NCBI RefSeq assembly: GCF_964036645.1
Contig: NZ_OZ038525.1
Location: forward strand, 4,592,001-4,656,000
DNA from: Tenacibaculum sp. 190524A02b
GTDB lineage: Bacteria; Bacteroidota; Bacteroidia; Flavobacteriales; Flavobacteriaceae
Reading direction: 5' to 3'
DNA length: 64,000 bases
The notes below the pieces were generated by a model. It ran no database searches, was not told the DNA's origin, and was given only the letters and a program-made list of their open reading frames with translations. A program made the translations under genes and the position numbers. Shown here in pieces: positions 1 through 7,157 of this stretch (positions are counted from its first letter, which is position 1; the number at the start of each line of letters is the position of its first letter).

Positions 1-210
1 AAAGAGAATGAATTAGAAAAGGCAAGGCAAAGATCTATAGATTATTATACTAACTTAGGATATCCAGAAATGGCAAAGAATTATTTTCATCATCAAATTA
101 AAGATATTGAGAATTTTGATATTCTATATAAGCCAAGTAAAAGTATTTATCAAAAGATAATAAGAAAACAGGTAAACCCATTCTATTGGGTAAGGTTATT
201 TAATGTATGA
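1..210 (+). CDS. C-terminal end of an unidentified protein (5' truncated by window)
   Basis: Reading frame 1 is open from the first base to a TGA at 208-210, giving the last 69 residues of a protein whose start lies outside the window. The tail is rich in Lys, Tyr and Asn and has no motif I can recognise. The stop overlaps the start of the ABC transporter gene in an ATGA junction (207-210), so the two are translationally coupled and probably in one operon. From that context it may belong to the surface-polysaccharide cluster, for example as a glycosyltransferase, but the visible residues do not prove it. Confidence 0.6.
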   Translation, partial: KENELEKARQRSIDYYTNLGYPEMAKNYFHHQIKDIENFDILYKPSKSIYQKIIRKQVNPFYWVRLFNV

Positions 211-1874
211 TAAATAAAATTATTCAAATATTACCCCAATATAAGATAAGTTCGTTATTCAAATACCAAGGACAACTACTACTTTTAAATTTATTAGATT
301 TAATTTCAGTTGCTTATTTAATACCTATAATAACATTAATTTTAAGTAAAGAAAAGTTTGTTGAGTTATTAGAAAAGTACAATGTTGGTCCTGAATGGAT
401 AACAAAAACTAATTTAATTATCTTTTTAATTGCTTTTACTTTTTTCTATATCATAAAAAATAGCATTCAAATAAAAATAAATAAAAACCTTTTAGAGTTT
501 TTAAAAACGTTAAAAAGTTTAATTGCAGAAAAAAGAGTTGAAAACTTTATTAATGGAGATTACTTGTATTACAAAGAATATGATAGGGGAGAGCTAATTA
601 ATGTTGTGATGCAAGCTACGGTACATTTTTGTTCTAAACTTTTATACCCTTTAATGCAATTGGTTTCTGAATTATTATTACTATTGATTTTAGTAGCAAC
701 TTCTTTTTACATTCAATGGCAGTTTATGCTTTTACTACTTTCTGTTTTTATGATATTTGGTATAAGTATGTACCTAAAAAAAAGAATGAGTATTCATAAA
801 ATTAATGAACAGTTTTTTAGTCTGCATACAAAAGTTAGTTCGATAATTTTAGATATTTTAAACGGAGTACTTGATATTAAAAGCTCACAAAGTGAATCCT
901 TTTTTATAGAAGGGTTTAAAACAAAAAATAAAGAATTAAACCAAATTACGTCCACTTTAGAAGCCACAGGATACAATTATTCAAAATACTTTGAAATATG
1001 CCTTGTGATTTGTATAACTTTAATGGGGTATTATTTTTATAACAATTCTTTAGGTGTTATAAATCTTTCGATTTTAGCTGGAATAGGTTTTAAAATTATC
1101 CCTTCTTTAAACAAGATATTAAACTATCTTACGCTTATTAAAGCGCATTCTTATTCTATAGATATTTTAATAAAATATGATAGAGAGAAAAAAGAAGAAA
1201 GAATAACTGAAATAAGTTTTAAAAAAGAAATTCAATTAAAAGAAATATCATTTGGCTTTAAAAAGAGTGATGCAGTTTTTAACCATGTTAACTTTTCAAT
1301 TAAACCTACAGAAATTATAGGTGTCAAAGGAGCTACAGGGGTTGGTAAAACAACGTTACTACAAATTATTATGGGGTTAATAGACCCTAAATTAGGTAGT
1401 AGGTATGTAGACTCTAAAAAGGTTGATTGCCATTTTCTTTCTTTTACTAGTTATGTAAACCAACAGCCCTATCTTTTTAATAAAACAGTATTAGAAAATA
1501 TTACAATGGGAAAAGAAAATGTTGATTATGAATATTTAAATAGCTTATGTGAAAAATTAGAACTATCCTCAACTATTAGTAATTTAAGAGAAAAGTATGA
1601 TACACAAATTGTACAAAATGATAGTTTTTTTTCTGGAGGACAAAAGCAACGTATTTGTATTGCTAGAGCATTGTACAGTAAACCAAAGCTCTTAATTTTA
1701 GATGAGGCAACAAATCAACAAGATTCCGTATTAGAAAACAAAATTTTTCATTTAATACATAATCTAGCTAAACAGAATGAAATGGCAGTTATAGTAGTTT
1801 CTCATAATAAGGAATTAGAGAAATTTTACGACAAAACATATGAAGTAAAGGACAAAAAAATTGTGTTGCTATAA
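207..1874 (+). CDS. ABC transporter, fused permease and ATPase (MsbA/lipid-oligosaccharide exporter type)
   Basis: A 555-residue half-transporter. The first ~320 residues carry several hydrophobic membrane helices of an ABC exporter domain; the rest is the nucleotide-binding domain. Walker A is GATGVGKTT near residue 375, the signature is FSGGQKQR near 476 (F replaces the usual L), and Walker B is LLILDEAT near 494, followed by the switch His in VVSH. Such fused exporters work as homodimers in the inner membrane and flip lipids, lipid-linked glycans or peptides. Next to glycosyltransferases, export of a lipid-linked oligosaccharide is the likely role (inference). Its start overlaps the preceding gene by 4 bases. 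Confidence 0.85.
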   Translation: MINKIIQILPQYKISSLFKYQGQLLLLNLLDLISVAYLIPIITLILSKEKFVELLEKYNVGPEWITKTNLIIFLIAFTFFYIIKNSIQIKINKNLLEFLKTLKSLIAEKRVENFINGDYLYYKEYDRGELINVVMQATVHFCSKLLYPLMQLVSELLLLLILVATSFYIQWQFMLLLLSVFMIFGISMYLKKRMSIHKINEQFFSLHTKVSSIILDILNGVLDIKSSQSESFFIEGFKTKNKELNQITSTLEATGYNYSKYFEICLVICITLMGYYFYNNSLGVINLSILAGIGFKIIPSLNKILNYLTLIKAHSYSIDILIKYDREKKEERITEISFKKEIQLKEISFGFKKSDAVFNHVNFSIKPTEIIGVKGATGVGKTTLLQIIMGLIDPKLGSRYVDSKKVDCHFLSFTSYVNQQPYLFNKTVLENITMGKENVDYEYLNSLCEKLELSSTISNLREKYDTQIVQNDSFFSGGQKQRICIARALYSKPKLLILDEATNQQDSVLENKIFHLIHNLAKQNEMAVIVVSHNKELEKFYDKTYEVKDKKIVLL

Positions 1875-1931
1875 TTTAAAAATAAACGTTTTTTATTGGG
1901 ACTAGCAAAGAGTATAATCTCCAGAGGTAGT

Positions 1932-2822
1932 TTACTTTAATAATTTAACAGCTGAATTGATGAGTTTAATCTTTTTAGCTTGATATTTAAAATTTTTCCA
2001 AGCTCCATATAGATTTCCCACTAAATATATTTTATAATATTTAATAGGAATTTTATAACCTATATAATCAAATTTAATCCATCTTTTAGGATAATAATCC
2101 TTGTCGTTTTCTAATGTATATTCTTTTGAAAAATTTTTAATGGGGCAAATAACTTTTGAGTTTTTCTTTTCACCTAACCAAGCTACCCACCAAGAGAAAG
2201 TAGAATTACTAATAATAAAATCATCACAATTGCTAGTTAAAATTAACTGTTCCATGGCTGAAAGATTGTCAATAAAAAAAGCATTTTTAAGATTTTTAAA
2301 ATGTTTTTTGCAATAACTAATATCATCACTAGTGAATATTAAGTTTTTTTCTTTCCATGAAGGAAAAAATTCTAAAATTGCAGCAAAATAATATTTATAT
2401 GATAATTGATAAAACTTAGGGTTATTAACAAAATCACCTCTTCTAACTGTAATTAAAATGGTAGGTTTATTAAATAAATAAGTATACTTTTTTAGTAAAT
2501 CTTTTTGTATAGTTTGATTAAATTTAAAATAGTGTTTAGTAGCTTTAGTATCAAAAAAATATTCTGTTTGTAGCCAACCTTCTATATCATAGCTTTCATT
2601 GTTAAATTCTTTTTCAGTATATTCAAATTCCTTATATACAATAGTTTTAAAACTACTGTCTATAACCCCCATTGGAATTTGATGTTCAAAAAAATAAGAA
2701 TATGGCCAGTAAGGAAATAAAAAATCATGATTATTTTTCTTAGCAATTCCAATAGTTGAAGCTATTTGAAATAATTGATTTCCTAAGTTTCCTTTTTTTC
2801 CTAATAATGAGAATGCAATCAT
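1932..2822 (-). CDS. GT11 family glycosyltransferase, alpha-1,2-fucosyltransferase-like
   Basis: 296 residues, a usual length for bacterial GT11 enzymes. The N-terminal GNLGNQLFQ motif (residues 11-19), the basic VRRGDF motif (126-131) that contacts GDP-fucose in this family, and the C-terminal SNSTFSWWVAWLG motif (205-217) are all present in the right order. The family transfers fucose from GDP-fucose to a galactose residue of a surface glycan, in the cytoplasm. It lies 12 bases after the GT2 gene and on the same strand as it and the nucleoside phosphorylase, so the three form one unit. It converges with the ABC transporter. The acceptor cannot be told from sequence. Confidence 0.85.
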   Translation of the reverse strand: MIAFSLLGKKGNLGNQLFQIASTIGIAKKNNHDFLFPYWPYSYFFEHQIPMGVIDSSFKTIVYKEFEYTEKEFNNESYDIEGWLQTEYFFDTKATKHYFKFNQTIQKDLLKKYTYLFNKPTILITVRRGDFVNNPKFYQLSYKYYFAAILEFFPSWKEKNLIFTSDDISYCKKHFKNLKNAFFIDNLSAMEQLILTSNCDDFIISNSTFSWWVAWLGEKKNSKVICPIKNFSKEYTLENDKDYYPKRWIKFDYIGYKIPIKYYKIYLVGNLYGAWKNFKYQAKKIKLINSAVKLLK

Positions 2823-2834
2823 TTTATAAAATTT

Positions 2835-3890
2835 TTAATTTTTTAAATGTTGTATCATTCTATACCTAGTTCTATAAAGTATTTTGGAGATAAGTATTTC
2901 TAATAAATTCCAATGAATAAATTGTGATGATTTCAATAAAAATAAGAGAACTTGTTTTTTTAATTTAAGTTTGTATTTATCTTTTTTTAATACATCATAA
3001 TATAAATTTACATGTTTTATAAATGTCTTTTTACATTTTTTAAAATCACTAGGTGAAATGCTATTTTTATCTATAGAAATAATTAGATAATTGTCTAACA
3101 TAACATATAAATGGTGTTCTAAAATTGTATAGGATAATTCATTTTCCTTTTGATATTTTTTTACTAGTTTGAGTTCTTTAAGAAATATTGTATGATGATC
3201 TATAATTCTTCGTTTACTAATATACCTTCTGCTAATAGAGTTTTCTCTAGCATAAATATTAGCCAATGCATCATTTACAAAACTTACTTTTTGAGTTTTT
3301 AAAAAATATTCTAATAAATAGGGGCGGTCTTCAAACCATACAGATGGTAAAAATTGAATTTGACTAATAACAGTTCTTTTATAAAGTTTAGCCCATACTG
3401 TTGATGAAATATTATGAGTATACATTGCCTTACATGCTGATAGATTATCTGTAGTTTTGGAAGAGCTTTTAAAACCAGAGACTGAAATTAAGTCTTTATT
3501 ACAATCATATAAATTGAATTTACATATAGAAATATCACTGTTATATTCTACAATATTTTTCACCAATAAATTAACTGCATTTTTAGTGATAGCATCATCG
3601 GCATCTAAAAATAGAATGTAGTTGCCACTACTATTCTTAATTCCTGTATTACGCGCATTACCAAGTCCTATATTACTTGTAGTAATGAGTTTTATATTTT
3701 TATGGTTTTTTTTATAGGTTTGAGCAATAGTTTTTGAATTATCAGTAGATCCATCATTAACAAGAATAATTTCGATATTGGAATAGGCTTGTTCAATAAC
3801 AGAAGAAATAGCCCTGTCTAAATAATCTTCTTCATTATAAAAAGGAATGATTATAGAAACTAATTGATTACTTGGTTCTAAACTCATCAC
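2835..3890 (-). CDS. GT2 family glycosyltransferase
   Basis: 351 residues with a GT-A fold N-terminus. The nucleotide-sugar motif VSIIIPFYNE (11-20), the VNDGSTD loop (44-50) and the DADD metal-binding motif (96-99) are all clear. The C-terminal ~150 residues are basic and variable, as in capsule and O-antigen transferases. The start ATG overlaps the stop of the upstream nucleoside phosphorylase gene by four bases (3887-3890), so translation is coupled. Likely adds one sugar to the same surface glycan as the neighbouring fucosyltransferase; donor and acceptor cannot be read from the sequence. Confidence 0.9.
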   Translation of the reverse strand: MMSLEPSNQLVSIIIPFYNEEDYLDRAISSVIEQAYSNIEIILVNDGSTDNSKTIAQTYKKNHKNIKLITTSNIGLGNARNTGIKNSSGNYILFLDADDAITKNAVNLLVKNIVEYNSDISICKFNLYDCNKDLISVSGFKSSSKTTDNLSACKAMYTHNISSTVWAKLYKRTVISQIQFLPSVWFEDRPYLLEYFLKTQKVSFVNDALANIYARENSISRRYISKRRIIDHHTIFLKELKLVKKYQKENELSYTILEHHLYVMLDNYLIISIDKNSISPSDFKKCKKTFIKHVNLYYDVLKKDKYKLKLKKQVLLFLLKSSQFIHWNLLEILISKILYRTRYRMIQHLKN

Positions 3891-4630
3891 AACATTTTTA
3901 ATAAGTTTTTTATAAAAACTCTTTCTATAGCCACAAGTTTTTTTGGATTAGCAGGAGGGATCCATTCATTGGTAAGTTGATCAGAAACAATGGTGAAACA
4001 TGCGGTATTTAATTGGTAATAATTAGCAAAAGCATAGATGGCAGCACATTCCATTTCTACAATTTGAGCGCCTTTTTCCTTATAAAAAGATTTTAAAGAC
4101 AGTGATTCTCTAAAAGGTGCATCGGTACTCCAGCATGAAACAGGATGGGCTTGTATATTTTTTTGCAGTTGATTATTCCACTTTTTAGAATAAGGGAGAA
4201 TAATTTCTCCTTGTGAATAATAACTTGAGGTTCCTACTCCAGAAAAGGTTTTTGCTACATATAACAAATCACCTTCTTTATATCGTTGATTTATACAACC
4301 AGCTACACCAATAAAAATAAAATTAGCAACCCCCAGAACTCTTAATTCTTCACATAAACTAACAATATAAGGAGCTCCATAACCACATCCAGTACATAAA
4401 AGAATTGTTCCATTTTCAATTAAAAAATGATTTCCTTTAATCCCTTTTATTGGTTTTCTAAAAAAAGAAGAAATAAAGCTGTTTTTTCTAGAATATACAG
4501 TAAGAATAGCTGTTTTTGGGAGCTGTTTAAAATTATATAAGTTTTTAGATTTTTTCCAAGTAACTAATTTTTCAGCATCTAAAATAATTTGTTTGTCTGT
4601 AAGTAATAAATTTTCAACGTTTTTCAACAT
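3887..4630 (-). CDS. Nucleoside phosphorylase (PNP/UDP family)
   Basis: 247 residues, matching the hexameric uridine/purine nucleoside phosphorylase family. A glycine-rich phosphate-binding region (CTGCGYGAPY), the FIGVAGCI segment, and the VEMECAAIYAFA segment that holds the ribose-binding Glu-Met-Glu are visible. The reaction would be phosphorolysis of a nucleoside to base plus ribose-1-phosphate in the cytoplasm. It is the first gene of a three-gene minus-strand unit with two glycosyltransferases. That is an odd place for a salvage enzyme; it may be a chance neighbour or act on a nucleotide-sugar by-product. Substrate specificity is not assignable. Confidence 0.8.
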   Translation of the reverse strand: MLKNVENLLLTDKQIILDAEKLVTWKKSKNLYNFKQLPKTAILTVYSRKNSFISSFFRKPIKGIKGNHFLIENGTILLCTGCGYGAPYIVSLCEELRVLGVANFIFIGVAGCINQRYKEGDLLYVAKTFSGVGTSSYYSQGEIILPYSKKWNNQLQKNIQAHPVSCWSTDAPFRESLSLKSFYKEKGAQIVEMECAAIYAFANYYQLNTACFTIVSDQLTNEWIPPANPKKLVAIERVFIKNLLKML

Positions 4631-5079
4631 TAAGGATCTCCTTTATAAAGTAAATATATTAATAATTTAGATAACTGAAGTCAAGGGTGCATATTTATGA
4701 GTTTTTGATAAAAAACAAAAACTTAATATTAAAGATTCTTTATAGCTAAAGGTTAAAAACCAAATTTTTATATTTAAAGTAAGAATACTAGAAGATTTTA
4801 ACAGTAGTTATTCTAATAAATAATGCGTATTGAAGTAAACATTTTTTGACTAACAGGTTATGAATGTAAGAAATATTACATAGAGGTGAAATAGTTATTT
4901 AGAGTTTATTATATAAAATATGGTACAAGTATTAAGAAGAGATTGTCCGAAAAATAAAAAAAATAAATTTGAATTCTTTTTAAATTTATTTAGGATATTT
5001 TTTTGAATTATGCTCTGTGTTTTGTTTGCCATTAAATAGCTTTGACCATTTTTGTGTAATTGTTTATTATTGGGGAATT
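4631..5079. other. Long intergenic region, no gene seen
   Basis: About 450 AT-rich bases with no open frame of credible size. The only structure I see is an AT-only inverted repeat, AAATAAATTT at 4961-4970 and AAATTTATTT at 4982-4991, too weak to call a terminator. The region ends in a dispersed-repeat-like block from about 5080 onward. It separates the glycan cluster from the accessory locus that follows. Confidence 0.5.
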
Positions 5080-5215
5080 ATGAGCCTCAAACCTTCCAAC
5101 CAAATGAGCCTACAACTATAGCACTTACGAGTTTTACGTATGAGGAATACCAAGCAAAAGATTCCCTCACTCCATAAACTCCGCTCAGTATGACAAGTGT
5201 TTGGCGATTTACAAC
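5080..5215 (-). repeat. Dispersed intergenic repeat-like block
   Basis: Read on the minus strand, the block at about 5155-5200 contains TGTCATACTGAGCGGAGT and then GAGTGAGGGAATC. It resembles the short 'TGTCAT-CTGAGCGGAGTCGAAG' type of repeat scattered between genes in many bacterial genomes. Its base composition is visibly less AT-rich than the flanks. The open frame through it on the minus strand is a by-product of the repeat, not a gene. The assignment rests on recall of the repeat's look; no second copy is present in the window. Boundaries are approximate. Confidence 0.4.
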
Positions 5216-5244
5216 CCGTAATTAAAAAATCACAATTATAAAAG

Positions 5245-6819
5245 TTAAGATTTAACAGCAACAATTTCAATGAGAGGATTATTTTTAGCCCACTCCTTTT
5301 TTGAGTTGCTAACTCGGTATACAAAATTTCTAAAATATTCAAAGTGAGGGTCATTTTGTTTAGGGATATTTTTAAACCTTGATTTCCATAAATCAATAGT
5401 AGGTAAAGATTCCATTCTTCTATTTTTTAAATGTTTTATTTTCCAACCTGCCTTGGTTAAAATATCTACAAGCAAATCAGAAGAAATAACTTTCATAGTG
5501 TTGCCAAAAACCAAATTAGAAGTATTGGTATTCTGACAATGCGTTCTGATAATTAACTGATCGGAAAAATATCGTAAGTTTTTCAATAATTGATATTTAT
5601 TGTGAATATGTTCTAAGCTTTCCATCATTAAAAGAGTATCAAAATATCCTGGAGGAAGGGTATTCTCAATATTACCAAGCCGGGTTTGAATACCAATATC
5701 ATTACAATATTTAAACTGAGTTTTTGAAAGTGTTATCCCTGTAACTTTATTAGCATTTTTTTCAGTTAATAATTTAGCAGGACCACCCCAGCCGCAGCCC
5801 ATATCATATATAGAGCTTCCAGAAGGAATAAATTTAAAAAGGGTTTCTATAGCATTATCAAAGGCAGTATTGTTTTTTAAATTAGGAACATTATTATTTT
5901 CAGTAAACAACCCGAAATGATAGTGCATATTTTTTCCTAAAACTTTTTTCCAATATTCAACTCCATCTGTAGAATAAAAATCACTGAGATAGGTATTGTT
6001 TCCAGGGAGGTTAGTAATGGTCTTATCTAATATTCCTTGCTTAATATATTTATGTAAAGTTTTGGTATGGTTATTTGCTGTTTTTTTTGCGTAATTAAGA
6101 TTAGATAGCTCTTTAAGTTGCATTTTTCCAGAGAAGTAAACGGTTAAATGCGGGTTGTTTTCATCTCTATTAAAAGCAAGATGTTTAAAATGAAAGTTTT
6201 TGTATTGTTTTATCAAAAGGTCATTTTTATTAAAGTTAGAAAATAAAGAAAGTGAATTAAAAATTTCACTAAGCTTGGGTTGCCATGGATAAGAAATACA
6301 AATTTGATTGTAAGTTTGTCGATGTTCTCTTAACCAGAACCCTGCACTTTTTTTTAAGAGTGAGTTTTCATAAGCTTTGTAGTAAACTTTTAATAATCGA
6401 GTACTAACTAGGCTTTCTGGTTTAATTCCCTTAGGAGTTTCAGGGAAAAAGAAGAAGTGATATTGCTGCTTTTCAATTTTTTTAGAAGTATTCCATTGGT
6501 AAGCTTTGTATATATCCTTTAGGGTATTCTTTTCTAAATAATGAATATATAATACGTTACATTGATTTTCTTTGTTTGATATACCTAAACCAATATTAAC
6601 GGTTTTTTGAGCATGTTTTTTTTGAGTTTCAATAAGTTTTTCTGGACAATTAAGAACTTTTAAAATAGAAGGAATGTGTTTAAAAGTATTTTTTGGGAGC
6701 CATAATATGTATTTATCTCTAATGACTGTTTGATTAGCTTTTATTCTGATAGACCATTCATATGTTATTTCTTGATTAACATCTAGTAAAGAACTTATTG
6801 TACCAATAACTCGTTGCAT
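5245..6819 (-). CDS. SAM-dependent methyltransferase (CFA-synthase-like) with unknown N-terminal region
   Basis: 524 residues in two parts. Residues ~290-524 are a class I SAM methyltransferase: motif I is IYDMGCGWGG (337-346), followed by VTGITLSKTQ, a pattern close to cyclopropane-fatty-acid synthase-like methyltransferases, and by MMESLEHI. Residues 1-285 match nothing I recognise; they are mixed alpha/beta with many aromatic residues and no signal peptide. The gene follows, after a terminator, the operon with the Nif11-like and large mosaic proteins, so it may modify a lipid, a small molecule or a peptide linked to that locus (inference). The ATG is at 6819. Confidence 0.7.
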   Translation of the reverse strand: MQRVIGTISSLLDVNQEITYEWSIRIKANQTVIRDKYILWLPKNTFKHIPSILKVLNCPEKLIETQKKHAQKTVNIGLGISNKENQCNVLYIHYLEKNTLKDIYKAYQWNTSKKIEKQQYHFFFFPETPKGIKPESLVSTRLLKVYYKAYENSLLKKSAGFWLREHRQTYNQICISYPWQPKLSEIFNSLSLFSNFNKNDLLIKQYKNFHFKHLAFNRDENNPHLTVYFSGKMQLKELSNLNYAKKTANNHTKTLHKYIKQGILDKTITNLPGNNTYLSDFYSTDGVEYWKKVLGKNMHYHFGLFTENNNVPNLKNNTAFDNAIETLFKFIPSGSSIYDMGCGWGGPAKLLTEKNANKVTGITLSKTQFKYCNDIGIQTRLGNIENTLPPGYFDTLLMMESLEHIHNKYQLLKNLRYFSDQLIIRTHCQNTNTSNLVFGNTMKVISSDLLVDILTKAGWKIKHLKNRRMESLPTIDLWKSRFKNIPKQNDPHFEYFRNFVYRVSNSKKEWAKNNPLIEIVAVKS

Positions 6820-6852
6820 GTAGACTTTATATTTTTTATTTGTAATTAAAAA

Positions 6853-6892
6853 AGAGGTTGAATTTTCGTATCATAACTAGTATTCAACCTCT
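6853..6892 (-). terminator. Intrinsic terminator after the Nif11-like gene
   Basis: Inverted repeat AGAGGTTGAAT (6853-6863) and ATTCAACCTCT (6882-6892), an 11-bp perfect stem with an 18-base loop. On the minus strand it is followed at once by a run of T. It lies 11 bases past the stop of the Nif11-like gene and 33 bases before the methyltransferase start, so the methyltransferase needs its own promoter or read-through. Confidence 0.75.
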
Positions 6893-6903
6893 GAGTAAAA
6901 GTT

Positions 6904-7146
6904 TTAAGAATTAAACCATTGTTTAAGTTGTGAATCTTGTGCTATAATAGCTTCTATAGTTTCAGGATTAATTTGTTTTACAATAGATTGGGCTTCCTCA
7001 GCTGTAAAGCAAAACCCTTTATTGGTAGCCCATTTAACAACAGTATTCCAATTACCTGGTGAAATTAAAGCGAGTTCAGGGCCAAATTTTTCCCAATTTT
7101 GATCGGTTGCTAAAAAATGAATTAGGTTTTCAAAATTATTTTCCAT
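6904..7146 (-). CDS. Small Nif11-domain-like protein
   Basis: 80 residues from the ATG at 7146; a longer frame from a TTG at 7164 would overlap the upstream gene and is less likely. The sequence pattern, a helix (NLIHFLATDQNWEKF), then VVKWATNKGFCFTAEEAQSIV, resembles the Nif11 fold: an aliphatic helix, 'a-xxGf-ft-eE', and another helix. Nif11 domains occur in nitrogen-fixation-linked proteins and as leader regions of ribosomal peptide natural products. Here there is no Gly-Gly cleavage site and no Cys/Ser/Thr-rich core, so it is not an evident precursor. It lies 11 bases after the 868-residue protein gene, as last gene of that unit. Confidence 0.6.
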   Translation of the reverse strand: MENNFENLIHFLATDQNWEKFGPELALISPGNWNTVVKWATNKGFCFTAEEAQSIVKQINPETIEAIIAQDSQLKQWFNS

Positions 7147-7157
7147 ATTGTTTCTAT

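Noticed and set aside
5067..5396. 109-codon minus-strand frame over the end of the methyltransferase gene
   Set aside because: It runs through the dispersed-repeat-like block and then another frame of the methyltransferase; no domain and no own promoter.
6904..7146. Ribosomal peptide precursor
   Set aside because: A Nif11-like pattern is present but no leader cleavage site or modifiable core, and no lanthipeptide or cyclodehydratase gene is near.
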